Part shown: one piece after another, positions 8,603 to 16,732 of the stretch
Layout of the letters: each line of letters begins with the position of its first letter
Numbering within the stretch: the stretch's first letter is position 1
From: an uncultured Roseobacter sp.
Lineage (GTDB): Bacteria > Pseudomonadota > Alphaproteobacteria > Rhodobacterales > Rhodobacteraceae
Length of the DNA: 64,000 nt
Assembly (NCBI RefSeq): GCF_947496515.1
Contig: NZ_CANMDB010000010.1
Location: 62,001-126,000 of the forward strand
Reading direction: 5' to 3'
Position numbers and translations under genes: made by a program
The notes under the pieces: generated by a model
Database searches by the model: none
What the model saw: only the letters and a program-made list of their open reading frames with translations
Told to the model about the DNA's origin: nothing

Positions 8603-9229
8603 ATGATCGACCCTCATACGCTCCTTATCTTTGCTGCCGCCTGTTTCGCGCTCTGCATTACGCCCGGACCGGATATGATCCTCGTCGCGGCACGCAGTGC
8701 CGCACAAGGACGCGGAGCAGGGTTGGTAACCTATCTGGGCGTCGCCGCAGGCGCCATGTTTCACGCGCTGCTACTGGCGCTTGGCCTGTCGAAACTGTTT
8801 CTCGCCGTGCCCTATGCCTATGATCTTGTGCGGTATCTGGGGGCCGCCTATTTGCTCTTTCTCGCGTGGCAAACCATCACCACGCAAAGCGACCCCGCCG
8901 CACCGAAAGCGCATCGCCGGGCTCTGTGGGTTGTCTTCCGACAGGGGTTCTTCTCCAACGTGCTGAATCCAAAGGTGGCGTTGTTCTTCCTCGCGCTGTT
9001 CCCGCAGTTTCTCGATCCCACCTCGGGGTCGGTGGTCACGCAGGTCTTCGTGCTGGCCTGCGTGTTGCAGGTGGTTGGCCTGCTCGTCAACGGCACCGTG
9101 GTCTGGCTCGCGGGTGGCGCGCGACAGATGTGGCTGAGCGGGGGTAGCTTCACCCGATGGTCACGCTATTTTCTGGGCGCGGTGTTCGGCGGGCTGGCCG
9201 CCCGACTGATCTTCGACAACCAGCGCTGA
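8603..9229 (+). CDS. LysE/RhtB-family amino-acid exporter
   Basis: A 208-residue membrane protein with about six hydrophobic segments and the hallmark N-terminal ITPGPDM motif of the LysE/RhtB translocator family, which exports amino acids and derivatives using the proton gradient. A second conserved piece, FFSNVLNPKVALFFLALFPQF, lies in the middle of the protein. The start ATG 8603 follows GAGGA at about 10 bases; a longer frame upstream reaches into the preceding gene and was rejected. It ends in front of a bidirectional hairpin shared with gabT. The exported substrate cannot be told from sequence; the neighbouring amine genes make amino acids or their derivatives likely. Confidence 0.85.
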   Translation: MIDPHTLLIFAAACFALCITPGPDMILVAARSAAQGRGAGLVTYLGVAAGAMFHALLLALGLSKLFLAVPYAYDLVRYLGAAYLLFLAWQTITTQSDPAAPKAHRRALWVVFRQGFFSNVLNPKVALFFLALFPQFLDPTSGSVVTQVFVLACVLQVVGLLVNGTVVWLAGGARQMWLSGGSFTRWSRYFLGAVFGGLAARLIFDNQR

Positions 9230-9237
9230 CCGAGCGA

Positions 9238-9267
9238 AAAAGGGCACCCCTGACGGGATGCCCTTTT
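9238..9267. terminator. Bidirectional rho-independent terminator
   Basis: The arms AAAAGGGCA and TGCCCTTTT plus an inner CCC/GGG form a hairpin with a TGAC loop. A-rich and T-rich flanks let it stop transcripts of the LysE gene from the left and of gabT from the right. Confidence 0.85.
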
Positions 9268-9290
9268 GTGGTTCAGAGATATCTCGGCGA

Positions 9291-10691
9291 TCAGGCCGCG
9301 GCGCGTTCCGCCACCGCATCGGCAAGCGCTGCCTCAAAGATCGCCATGCCTTCGGCGACGATCTCATCCGACGCAGTCAGCGGCACCATGATGCGCAGAG
9401 CGTTACCGTGCATCCCGCAGCTCAGCAGGATCAGCCCGCGTTTCAGCGCGTGAGCGCAGATCGACTTGACCAGCGCCGTATCCGGTGTCGCTGTCTCGAA
9501 GTCTGTCACGAACTCCACCGCCAGCATCGCGCCCAGGCCGCGGATGTCCCACATCCGGTAGGGCGACACGCGCGCGCCGATCTCCGCGAACTGTGCCCGG
9601 AACCGCGCGCCCAGCTCGGTCGAGCGCGCTAGCAGACCTTCGGTTTCGATCGCGTCGATCGCCGCCAGCGCCGCCGCACAGGCCACCGGGTTACCGCCGT
9701 AGGTCCCGCCAAGCGCGCCGGGCGGCAGCGCGTCCATGATCTCCGCCCGCCCGATCACACCGGCCAGCGGGTAGCCGCCCGCCATGGATTTCGCCACGGT
9801 GATCAGATCCGGCACCACGCCCGAATGCTCCACCGCGAACCAGGTGCCGGTGCGGCCAAAGCCCGCCTGCACCTCATCGGCAATGAGCAGGATGCCGTGC
9901 TCGTCGCAGATCGCCCGCAGCGCCTGCATCATCTCTGTCGGCACGGGCATGTAGCCGCCCTCACCCAGCACAGGCTCGATGATGATTGCAGCAACCCGGT
10001 CCGGCTGTGCATCGGTCAGGAACAGGTTCTGCAGCCCGGTCAGCGCATCCTGAACCGTGATTCCGTCACGGGCCGATGGGAACGGCGCGCGGAAGATATC
10101 CGCCGGGAAGGGACCCACGTCCTTTTTGTAAGGGTTGATCTTGCCCGTCATCCCGAGCGTCAGCAGCGTGCGCCCGTGATAGCCGCCGGTAAAGGCGATC
10201 ACACCGGTGCGCCCCGTCGCACCCCGCGCGATCTTGATGGCGTTCTCGACGGCTTCGGCGCCCGTGGTCACCAGCAGCGATTTCTTGTCGTGATCTCCGG
10301 GGGCCAGCGCGTTCAGCTTTTCGGCCAGCGCCACGTAAGGCTCATAGGGCACCACCTGAAAAGACGTGTGGGTAAAGCGATCTTCCTGCGCCTTGGCCGC
10401 CGCGATGACGCCGGGGTGCCGGTGACCGGTGTTCAGCACCGCGATGCCCCCCGCGAAATCAATGTAGCGCTTGCCTTCCACATCCCACAGCTCCGCGTTC
10501 TCCGCGCGGTCGGCAAAGACCGGTGCCGCGGATGCCACGCCATGCGGCACCGCCGCCTCGCGCCGCGCCAGCAGGGCAGCGTTGCTCTGCTCAACGGGGG
10601 TGCTTGCCACCACTTTCATCTTGCGCCGCGGCGCTTTCCGCGGCTTTTTCACGGTGGATTTCGGCTGGGGTGTCTTGACGGTCGTCGCCAT
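9291..10691 (-). CDS. gabT: 4-aminobutyrate--2-oxoglutarate aminotransferase
   Basis: A 466-residue class III aminotransferase very close to E. coli GabT, which transfers the amino group of GABA to 2-oxoglutarate. Diagnostic stretches are WDVEGKRYIDFAGGIAVLNTGH, TTGAEAVENAIKIAR, the cofactor aspartate in LLIADEVQAGFGRTG and the PLP lysine in VAKSMAGGYPLAG. It carries a basic N-terminal extension of about 28 residues (PKSTVKKPRKAPRRK) not usual for GabT. ATG 10689-10691 is preceded by AAGGAG at eight bases, which supports the long form; an internal ATG at 10617-10619 would remove the extension. It is divergent from an XRE-cupin regulator that probably controls it, as PuuR does for putrescine/GABA genes in E. 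coli. Confidence 0.9.
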   Translation of the reverse strand: MATTVKTPQPKSTVKKPRKAPRRKMKVVASTPVEQSNAALLARREAAVPHGVASAAPVFADRAENAELWDVEGKRYIDFAGGIAVLNTGHRHPGVIAAAKAQEDRFTHTSFQVVPYEPYVALAEKLNALAPGDHDKKSLLVTTGAEAVENAIKIARGATGRTGVIAFTGGYHGRTLLTLGMTGKINPYKKDVGPFPADIFRAPFPSARDGITVQDALTGLQNLFLTDAQPDRVAAIIIEPVLGEGGYMPVPTEMMQALRAICDEHGILLIADEVQAGFGRTGTWFAVEHSGVVPDLITVAKSMAGGYPLAGVIGRAEIMDALPPGALGGTYGGNPVACAAALAAIDAIETEGLLARSTELGARFRAQFAEIGARVSPYRMWDIRGLGAMLAVEFVTDFETATPDTALVKSICAHALKRGLILLSCGMHGNALRIMVPLTASDEIVAEGMAIFEAALADAVAERAAA

Positions 10692-10886
10692 GGGGCGCAC
10701 TCCTTTCGCAGAGGGGATATGGTGTTTAATTTACCGAACTCCCCTTTCTCACCGGTGTCAATCGGCATTCTGTCGATTGATCCTTCTTTAAAGGGAAAAA
10801 TTGACGAATTGCGCTGGTGCCGGCGCACCCGGATCGTTTAAAAAATCAAACAAAAGCAACGCAGACAGGCCAACGAGGGGACGCGC
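10692..10886. promoter_or_regulatory. Divergent gabT/regulator promoter region
   Basis: This 195-bp AT-richer gap between two divergent starts must hold both promoters. Short inverted bits (ATCGG...TCGAT around 10758-10780) could be an operator for the XRE-cupin protein, but no strong palindrome is visible. Confidence 0.4.
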
Positions 10887-11444
10887 ATGAACATCGGTGA
10901 AAAATTGCGCAAGGTCCGGCAGGACCGCGGGCTGTCGCAACGCGAGCTGGCGCAGCGCGCGGGGCTGACCAATGGTACCATCTCCATGATCGAGCAAAAC
11001 AAGACCAGCCCGTCCGTCGCGTCGCTCAAAAGCCTGCTGGATGCCATCGACGTTTCCATGGCGGAGTTCTTTGCCACTCTCGAAGAGACGCGCCAGAGCC
11101 GGTTCTTCTACCTCAAGCACGAATTCACCGAACTGGCGCCGCCCGGACCCGACAGCCAGTTGCTGTCCTTGCGGCAGCTGGGCAATGCCCGGTCGCACAG
11201 CCTGCAGGTGCTGCACGAACACTATGCGCCGGGCGCCGATACCGGGCCAGAACTGCTCAGCCACCCGGCGGAAGAAGCGGGCATCGTGATCCGGGGCCAG
11301 ATCGAAGTGACCGTGGATGACGAGGTCAGCGTGCTGAGCGCGGGTGACGGCTACCTCTTTGACAGCCGTCTGCCCCACCGCTTTCGCAACATCGGTGACG
11401 AGCCCTGCGAGATTGTCAGCGCCTCCACCCCGCCCAGTTTCTAA
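10887..11444 (+). CDS. XRE-family transcriptional regulator with cupin domain (PuuR-like)
   Basis: A 185-residue regulator with an N-terminal helix-turn-helix (about residues 8-60, including LSQRELAQRAGLTNGTISMIE) and a C-terminal cupin (about 108-180, with PAEEAGIVIRGQIEV and LPHRFRNIG). This architecture is that of PuuR and related regulators, which repress polyamine/GABA genes and bind a small ligand in the cupin. It starts at ATG 10887 behind GAGGGGA and is divergent from gabT, so regulation of gabT is the simplest reading. A hairpin terminator follows seven bases after its stop. Confidence 0.85.
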   Translation: MNIGEKLRKVRQDRGLSQRELAQRAGLTNGTISMIEQNKTSPSVASLKSLLDAIDVSMAEFFATLEETRQSRFFYLKHEFTELAPPGPDSQLLSLRQLGNARSHSLQVLHEHYAPGADTGPELLSHPAEEAGIVIRGQIEVTVDDEVSVLSAGDGYLFDSRLPHRFRNIGDEPCEIVSASTPPSF

Positions 11445-11451
11445 GAAAAAA

Positions 11452-11477
11452 CCCCGGCCACTGAACAGTGACCGGGG
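11452..11477. terminator. Hairpin terminator after XRE-cupin regulator
   Basis: CCCCGG-C-CACT and AGTG-A-CCGGGG form a stem with one mismatch and a GAAC loop. The A-run on the left side becomes a T-run on the minus strand, so it may also end transcripts coming from the microprotein gene at 11572. Confidence 0.75.
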
Positions 11478-11571
11478 CTGGGTATCTTTGGCTTCCATCT
11501 TATCTTGGCACGGGCAGCGGGCTGGCGAAGCCCGGCTCGTCCGATGGTATCAGGTTTTCACCGCTTTCGCA

Positions 11572-11682
11572 TCAGTCCCGATCATCGCAGTTGTTGTCGC
11601 GTCCCTCGCGGGTCAACAAATAGACAAGCACCGCAACCACCGTCAGAATAGAAAGCCCAAAAACGAAAACGTCTCCCGACAT
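11572..11682 (-). CDS. Single-pass membrane microprotein, 36 aa
   Basis: A 36-codon frame encodes MSGDVFVFGLSILTVVAVL followed by YLLTREGRDNNCDDRD. This is one hydrophobic helix (about residues 5-24) with an acidic, Asp/Asn-rich C-terminal tail. The ATG (11680-11682) has a strong AAAGGAGG site at seven bases, and 34 bp upstream lies a perfect GGAAC-N17-CGTT promoter of the EcfG type. It sits directly downstream of the stress-response histidine kinase on the same strand. A short stress-induced inner-membrane protein is the best description; no family could be assigned. Confidence 0.7.
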   Translation of the reverse strand: MSGDVFVFGLSILTVVAVLVYLLTREGRDNNCDDRD

Positions 11683-11715
11683 TTCTGGCCTCCTTTCTCG
11701 TGGCGTCAGGGAGGG

Positions 11716-11741
11716 AACGCGGGCTGACCGGCAAAAGTTCC
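11716..11741 (-). promoter_or_regulatory. EcfG (general stress sigma) promoter for the 36-aa microprotein
   Basis: On the minus strand GGAAC (11737-11741) is followed after exactly 17 bases by CGTT (11716-11719), matching the alphaproteobacterial EcfG consensus. The microprotein ATG begins 34 bp downstream. Confidence 0.7.
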
Positions 11742-11755
11742 GACCTGCGGGCCGG

Positions 11756-13480
11756 TCAGTAGTCGTGAACCGGCTTGATCCGGTGCGGCACGGGGAAGCG
11801 CAGCGTCAGCACATGGACGTCTCCCTCCCGCTCGCTGGTGATCTGGCCGTTCAATTGCCGGGCGAAAGCGTTGATCAACTGGCTGCCCAATCCTGTCCCG
11901 TCCACATCGCGCGCAGGCCCCACTGTATTGCGGATAGTAAAGAGCGCGTGCTCTTCCCCCGATGGCTCCAGCCGGATATCGAGCCGGGCCTGCTGACCGG
12001 CCTGCGGCTCACCGATGTATTTCATGGCATTGGTGACCGCCTCCGACACCAGAAGCGTCAAGGGGGCTGCATCATCCGTATCCAGGGCCACTGACGCGTA
12101 GCTCTGGCTGACCTTCACCGCCGATCCCGCGGGCAGCCCGACCACCAGAAGCTGGCCGATGATCTCCCCCATCAGCTCGCCCGCATCGACCCGGTCCACG
12201 CCATCGGTCTGGTACAGGTTCTTGTGAACCGTCGCCAGGCTCAGGATGCGTTCCTGCAGGCGGCGCAGGACGCGGCGCGCCTCTTCTGTGGGCGCCCGGC
12301 GGATCTGCATGTTCATGATGGAGGAGATCAGCTGCAGGTTGTTCTTGACCCGGTGGTGCACCTCTTTCAGCAGGATGCTCTTTTGGCGCAGCGAATCCTC
12401 CAGCGAAGCCTCATCGCGGATGATGCTCTCGGCCATGCCCATGAAAGCCTGCTGGATATCAATGAATTCACGGGGCGCACCCGGTCCCATGGCCGTGCGC
12501 GGCATCGCGCGGTTGTAGGCAAACAGGCGCATCTGCCGACCCAATTTGCGGATATAGCGGATGGCCAGCCGGTTGATCGACCAGAAGGCCACCACCAGGC
12601 TCGCCAGCCACATCAACATGGGCAGAAAAATGCTCAGCGTCTCGCGCGGGCTCACACTTGTCAGCACGTCGGACTGCCGCCAGATGCTCATGGCGTAAAA
12701 CACATCCGGTACGATCGGTACGACCGCATAGACCCGCGCGGCACCGGCCTCATTCTCGTCCTCAAAGACAGCCGTGCTCTGGCCCACCAGCGCTGTCAGG
12801 CTTCGGTTCTGCGGCAAATCGGCCTGGGTGACCAATCGCGCGCGCTCGGAACTGAGCACGTCGCCACTGGCATTGAAAGTCACCAGATCGGACGGCGCCA
12901 GTGACACGGGCAAGTCCGGGTGCTCGCGAATGGTGGCAAGCGGCACGGACAGCAGCATGAACCCGCCCGACGCATCGCCTGTGGTGACGGGATTTATCAT
13001 CACCAGCTCTGCCTGCTGGCTGATCGGCCCGGTCCGGCTCAGCACGATTCCCGGCTCGCCTTCCGACAGCACCACATCAAAGTCCGGATAGGCAGCCATG
13101 TCAAAAGCCGTGCCAGCGGAGGAGCAGCGCATCATGCCGCCCGGCGCAATGAACCCCACCATCGAATAAACACCGGAATCGCGCTGATACGCGCGCAGAA
13201 ATGCGCTGCAGGCCGCATCGTCTTCCCCGAACAATGGCACCACGGCACTCAAGGCGTCGGCAGCGCCGAACGCCTTTTGCACAATGCTGCTTTCGCCGTT
13301 GGCAAATCGCTCTGTCAGCCCCAACAGCGAAAGCTCGGTGCTCTCCTGGGCCTGATGGGCGATTTCCCGGGTCTGGACAACCGCGATCAGCCCGAAAGGC
13401 AGCAATGCCAGCGACAGGAACACCAGGATGCGAAACGCCAGACCGCGGAACACGTCGCCGTCAAGAAAACCACCGGTCAT
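11756..13480 (-). CDS. Sensor histidine kinase, HisKA_2 type (general stress response)
   Basis: A 574-residue membrane kinase. An N-terminal transmembrane helix (about 13-33) and a second one near residue 290 enclose a periplasmic sensor domain. The HisKA_2 dimerisation box KEVHHRVKNNLQLISS near residue 375 holds the phosphorylated His, and an HATPase domain follows with VSEAVTNAMKY (N box) and GTGLGSQLINAF. HWE/HisKA_2 kinases next to ecfG-nepR are the usual sensors that phosphorylate PhyR. It lies 27 bp behind the ecfG stop on the same strand, so it is probably in the nepR-ecfG operon. The signal sensed is unknown. Confidence 0.85.
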   Translation of the reverse strand: MTGGFLDGDVFRGLAFRILVFLSLALLPFGLIAVVQTREIAHQAQESTELSLLGLTERFANGESSIVQKAFGAADALSAVVPLFGEDDAACSAFLRAYQRDSGVYSMVGFIAPGGMMRCSSAGTAFDMAAYPDFDVVLSEGEPGIVLSRTGPISQQAELVMINPVTTGDASGGFMLLSVPLATIREHPDLPVSLAPSDLVTFNASGDVLSSERARLVTQADLPQNRSLTALVGQSTAVFEDENEAGAARVYAVVPIVPDVFYAMSIWRQSDVLTSVSPRETLSIFLPMLMWLASLVVAFWSINRLAIRYIRKLGRQMRLFAYNRAMPRTAMGPGAPREFIDIQQAFMGMAESIIRDEASLEDSLRQKSILLKEVHHRVKNNLQLISSIMNMQIRRAPTEEARRVLRRLQERILSLATVHKNLYQTDGVDRVDAGELMGEIIGQLLVVGLPAGSAVKVSQSYASVALDTDDAAPLTLLVSEAVTNAMKYIGEPQAGQQARLDIRLEPSGEEHALFTIRNTVGPARDVDGTGLGSQLINAFARQLNGQITSEREGDVHVLTLRFPVPHRIKPVHDY

Positions 13481-13507
13481 GGCGCCTGTCCGTCCATGGT
13501 TCCGCCG

Positions 13508-14065
13508 TTAAAAAGAGGACGCCTTGCCAGCGGTCAACACGGACATGGTCGCATCATCGGTCATCTCCAGCGCGTCGTCCTCGTCTAGCTCCAACAGCGC
13601 GCTCAGCCGGAGACGCGCCCGGTTCGTACGGCTCTTGATGGTGCCCACGGCAACGCCGCACATCTCCGCCGCCTCTTCGTATGAAAAACCCGATGCGCCA
13701 ACCAGCAGCAGCGCCTCGCGTTGTTCATCACTCAGCTGCGCAAAGGCATCGCGGAAATCCTTCATCTGCAGCCTGCCGTCGTGGGCGGGCTTCTCGGCGA
13801 GCGCTTCGGTATGCACCCCGTCGATGTCAGCGACCTCTCGCTTGGCCTTGCGCCGCGAGGAATAATAGGTGTTGCGCAGGATCGTAAAGAGCCAGGCCCG
13901 CATGTTCGTGCCGGGCTGAAATTTCTCGATATTGGTCCAGGCTTTCACCAGCGTATCCTGCACCATATCATCGGCAGTGGCGCTGTTGCGGGTCAGGCTG
14001 ATGGCAAAGGCACGCATCGCGGGCAGATGTTCTACCAGCGCCTCGCGCGGATCCTCCGCGCTCAT
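13508..14065 (-). CDS. ecfG: General stress response ECF sigma factor EcfG
   Basis: A 185-residue ECF sigma factor with region 2 (about 14-85, including ATADDMVQDTLVKAW and RAWLFTILRNTYYS) and region 4 (about 110-165, with LSDEQREALLLVGASGFSYEEAA and GTIKSRTNRAR). EcfG directs RNA polymerase to GGAAC-N16/17-CGTT promoters and is held inactive by NepR until PhyR is phosphorylated. The start ATG 14063-14065 overlaps the nepR stop by four bases (ATGA). The frame extends upstream to 14302, but that part runs through nepR and is not translated as one protein. Acidic C-terminal tail (LELDEDDALEMTDD). Confidence 0.92.
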   Translation of the reverse strand: MSAEDPREALVEHLPAMRAFAISLTRNSATADDMVQDTLVKAWTNIEKFQPGTNMRAWLFTILRNTYYSSRRKAKREVADIDGVHTEALAEKPAHDGRLQMKDFRDAFAQLSDEQREALLLVGASGFSYEEAAEMCGVAVGTIKSRTNRARLRLSALLELDEDDALEMTDDATMSVLTAGKASSF

Positions 14066-14220
14066 TCGGACGGCCCTTTGCCTTGTTCCTGCTCTTTCAG
14101 GGCAGCCAGCAGATCTTTGAACCGATCCGGCACCGCCTCTTCCAGCGCCTCCTCGTAGACACGCTTGAGGTTCTCGTCTATCACGCTTTCGCGTTTTTGC
14201 TGGGCGCCCGATTGAGCCAT
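14062..14220 (-). CDS. nepR: Anti-sigma factor NepR
   Basis: A 52-residue protein with the NepR signature: a conserved helix (VIDENLKRVYEEAL) and a second helix (VPDRFKDLLAALKEQ). NepR binds EcfG and is sequestered by the sigma-like domain of phosphorylated PhyR. The start ATG 14218-14220 gives the expected 50-60 residue length. Its stop overlaps the ecfG start, so the two are translationally coupled, and it is transcribed away from phyR from a symmetric EcfG-type promoter region. Confidence 0.9.
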   Translation of the reverse strand: MAQSGAQQKRESVIDENLKRVYEEALEEAVPDRFKDLLAALKEQEQGKGPSE

Positions 14221-14265
14221 ATTGCTGCCGATCCTCAATAAACGTAAAAATGCCGTAACTTGCTC

Positions 14266-14297
14266 GGAACCAAACACCGGGCGGGGCGTTTGGTTCC
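14266..14297. promoter_or_regulatory. Overlapping divergent EcfG promoters (phyR / nepR-ecfG)
   Basis: A perfect 10-bp inverted repeat, GGAACCAAAC and GTTTGGTTCC, frames a 12-bp GC-rich core. Rightward, GGAAC (14266-14270) is followed after 16 bases by CGTT (14287-14290). Leftward, GGAAC (14297-14293) is followed after 16 bases by TGTT. Both phyR and nepR-ecfG can thus be autoregulated by EcfG from one small element. Confidence 0.75.
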
Positions 14298-14326
14298 GAC
14301 AAAAATCAAAAAAAGGATGATGTATC

Positions 14327-15136
14327 ATGTCTGACATCCCCGCCGCACAGGACGTAAGCGATGAACTCGCGACCGCCCTGCCATATCTGCGGCGCTTTGC
14401 CCGCGCCATGACGGGCAGCCAGGACAGCGGCGACCGGTTCGCCGCCGCGGCGCTTGAGGCAATTCTGCTGGACCGCTCCGTTCTGGATGGTACGTCGGTG
14501 AGAACGGGGCTTTTCAGGGTGCTCTACGGTATCTGGTCGAGTGCTGGGGCCCCCGTGGATGACGGCGAAACCGGCATTGCGGGCCGGGCACAGAAACACC
14601 TGTCAAAACTGACCGCCAACAGCCGCGAGGCGCTTTTGCTGCACAGTATCGAAGGGTTCGATTTTGGCCAGATCGCCGAGATCATCGGCATTGATCAGGC
14701 GGAGGCCGAGACCCTCGTGCAGATCGCCCGCCGGGAGATGGCAGACGCGGTGTCAGGCCGGGTGATGATCATCGAGGATGAGGCGATCATTGCGATGGAC
14801 ATCGAAAGCATCGTGGCCGACATGGGACATCTCGTTACCGGAATTGCCCGCACCCGCAATGAGGCGAACCGGCTTGGCGCCGCGGAACGGCCCGACCTGA
14901 TCCTGGCGGACATCCAGCTGGCCGATAATTCATCGGGCATTGACGCGGTCAACGATCTGCTCGGAAAACTCGGCGATACGCCGGTGATCTTCATCACCGC
15001 CTTCCCGGAGCGGTTGCTGACAGGCGACAAGCCCGAGCCCGCCTTCCTGATCTCCAAACCCTACACGGAGGATCAGGTGATCTCGGCGGTGAGCCAGGCG
15101 ATGTTCTTCTCGTCCACCGAAACGCTCAAGGCCTAA
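14327..15136 (+). CDS. phyR: General stress response anti-anti-sigma regulator PhyR
   Basis: A 269-residue response regulator with inverted order: an ECF-sigma-like domain (about 1-142) and then a receiver domain (about 146-260). The receiver shows the acidic pocket (IIEDEA), the phospho-acceptor Asp195 in LILADIQLAD, a Thr/Ser switch (VIFITAFPE) and the Lys in ISKPYTEDQV. Phosphorylated PhyR releases its sigma-like domain to bind NepR, freeing EcfG. It is divergent from nepR-ecfG with a shared symmetric promoter and ends in a strong hairpin terminator. Confidence 0.93.
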   Translation: MSDIPAAQDVSDELATALPYLRRFARAMTGSQDSGDRFAAAALEAILLDRSVLDGTSVRTGLFRVLYGIWSSAGAPVDDGETGIAGRAQKHLSKLTANSREALLLHSIEGFDFGQIAEIIGIDQAEAETLVQIARREMADAVSGRVMIIEDEAIIAMDIESIVADMGHLVTGIARTRNEANRLGAAERPDLILADIQLADNSSGIDAVNDLLGKLGDTPVIFITAFPERLLTGDKPEPAFLISKPYTEDQVISAVSQAMFFSSTETLKA

Positions 15137-15144
15137 ACGAAAAA

Positions 15145-15173
15145 ACGCCCCGCACATCTGCGGGGCGTTTTTG
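15145..15173 (+). terminator. Rho-independent terminator of phyR
   Basis: ACGCCCCGCA, loop CATC and TGCGGGGCGT form a perfect 10-bp stem followed by a run of five T. The A-run on the left also allows function for the leftward dps transcript. Confidence 0.9.
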
Positions 15174-15199
15174 CTAAAGTTTGTTGATGATCTTCAACG

Positions 15200-15697
15200 T
15201 CAGCTCTTGGCGATGGAGCGCAACATCCAGGCAGCTTTCTCGTGGAAGGCAGCGCGCTCGGTTGCCATATCCTCTGTCACCGGATCGCTGTGCTCATCCG
15301 CAATCTTGATCAGCGTGTGCAAACGATGGGCAACCCGCTCGTGATCCGCGGCGAGGTCTTCACACATCTCACCGGCTGACTGCGGCGTCTCCGTATCTTG
15401 CACCACCGAATTGGCGACAATGGATGACAGGGTTGTCGGTGCCAGCTGACCCAGCGACCGGATCCGCTCGGCCAATTCATCGGCGGCCTCGAACAGGTTG
15501 TCGTATTGCGTCTCTGTCAGATTGTGCACCGAGAAAAACAACGGGCCTTCGACGTTCCAATGGATCGCGTGGGTCTTGAACAGCAGACGGTACGTATCCG
15601 CCAGCGCGTCCTCAAGACCCTGCGCAATGGCTTCCACTTCTTTCACGCCTGTGTTGATTTCGGTGGTCTCTGGTACAACGTTCAATGCGCTGGACAT
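15200..15697 (-). CDS. dps: DNA starvation/stationary phase protection protein Dps
   Basis: A 165-residue ferritin-like Dps protein. It has the di-iron ferroxidase motif HWNVEGPLFFSVH with the following DELAERIRSLG, and the length matches the family (150-190). Dps dodecamers oxidise Fe(II) with peroxide, store the iron and protect DNA. ATG 15695-15697 has AGGAG at seven bases, so the TTG two codons upstream is not used. An EcfG-like promoter lies 35 bp upstream, in keeping with the stress locus next to it. Confidence 0.92.
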   Translation of the reverse strand: MSSALNVVPETTEINTGVKEVEAIAQGLEDALADTYRLLFKTHAIHWNVEGPLFFSVHNLTETQYDNLFEAADELAERIRSLGQLAPTTLSSIVANSVVQDTETPQSAGEMCEDLAADHERVAHRLHTLIKIADEHSDPVTEDMATERAAFHEKAAWMLRSIAKS

Positions 15698-15731
15698 TTT
15701 CAATCTCCTCTTGTGTTTCCGTTACAAGAAG

Positions 15732-15757
15732 AACCAAGTCACCCCCGTGATCGTTCC
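15732..15757 (-). promoter_or_regulatory. EcfG-like promoter upstream of dps
   Basis: On the minus strand GGAAC (15753-15757) is followed after 17 bases by GGTT (15732-15735), one base off the CGTT consensus. The dps start codon is 35 bp downstream. Confidence 0.55.
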
Positions 15758-15810
15758 AAACTTCGTTAATTTAATTGGCGAAGTGATCGCATTCGCGGGG
15801 TGGGTAACTG

Positions 15811-16731
15811 CTACTCCGCCGCCTCGACCGAGGCTTCGGCAATCAACGGGCCCTGGACCGGGGCGGGCTTCTCGGGCGCGGGCGCCACGTCGGGTCGGCG
15901 TTTCTCGATCTCGGCGTTCAGCGCCGCCCCGAGCAACACCAGAAAGCTGCTCAGCCACAGCCAGATCAGCATCGCGATGACCGCCCCGATCGAGCCGTAG
16001 ACCTCATTGTAATTGCCGAAATGCGCCACGTAGTAAGAGAACCCGATGGACATGATGGCCCAGGACGTGCCCGCCATCACAGCCCCGGGTGTCAGCCATC
16101 CGATGCGGATTCCTTTGCGGTTGGGGCCAAAACGGTAGAGCATCCCGATCCCGCCAAAAATCACCACAATCGCGACGGTCCAGCGCAGCATATCAATCAG
16201 AAAGCTCGCAACGCCTCCCAGCGGAAAGAACGACAGGGCAACCGGCGTCACCACGATGGTCAACAGCGACACAACCCCCACACCCAGCAGCGACACCGTC
16301 AGCAGCAGCGCACGCAAGTAGTGCTTGATGCTCGTCCGTCCCTGCTGCGCGTAAACGAGGTTCAGACCGTGCATCATCGCCCCGACACCCGCGCGCGCGG
16401 ACCACAGCGCGACGCCGAGAGAGACAATCCCTGCCCAGCCCAGCGTGCCCGAACTGGCACTCACGAGAGCAATAATCTGACGGTTGAGGATGTTGTAGAC
16501 AGCGTCGGGCATCAACCCGCGCACCTGCTCAAGCTGGCTGATCACAACAACAGGATCAGCGATGAGGCTCAGCACCGCGATCAACGCGGCAAGGGCCGGA
16601 AAAACCGACAGCATGGAATAAAAAGCAACCCCGGCCGCAATCAGGCCGAGGTTGTTTTTGGCAATCTGCCCGACCGCTGCGAAGGCAGCAGCGCGGCTGA
16701 CTGCAAAGCTCACGCGTCGGGGCGACGGCAT
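15811..16731 (-). CDS. YihY/BrkB-family inner-membrane protein
   Basis: A 306-residue protein with about six transmembrane segments and the YihY/virulence-factor BrkB pattern: GLIAAGVAFYSMLSVFPALAALIAV near the N-terminus, and YGSIGAVIAMLIWLWLSSFLVLLGA near the end. The family is widespread, and its biochemical role is not settled. The C-terminal tail is Pro/Ala-rich and cytoplasmic. The gene starts one base after the stop of the PLDc_N gene on the same strand, and both are probably read from the EcfG promoter at 16955-16980, placing it in the general stress regulon. Confidence 0.85.
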   Translation of the reverse strand: MPSPRRVSFAVSRAAAFAAVGQIAKNNLGLIAAGVAFYSMLSVFPALAALIAVLSLIADPVVVISQLEQVRGLMPDAVYNILNRQIIALVSASSGTLGWAGIVSLGVALWSARAGVGAMMHGLNLVYAQQGRTSIKHYLRALLLTVSLLGVGVVSLLTIVVTPVALSFFPLGGVASFLIDMLRWTVAIVVIFGGIGMLYRFGPNRKGIRIGWLTPGAVMAGTSWAIMSIGFSYYVAHFGNYNEVYGSIGAVIAMLIWLWLSSFLVLLGAALNAEIEKRRPDVAPAPEKPAPVQGPLIAEASVEAAE

Positions 16732-16732
16732 G

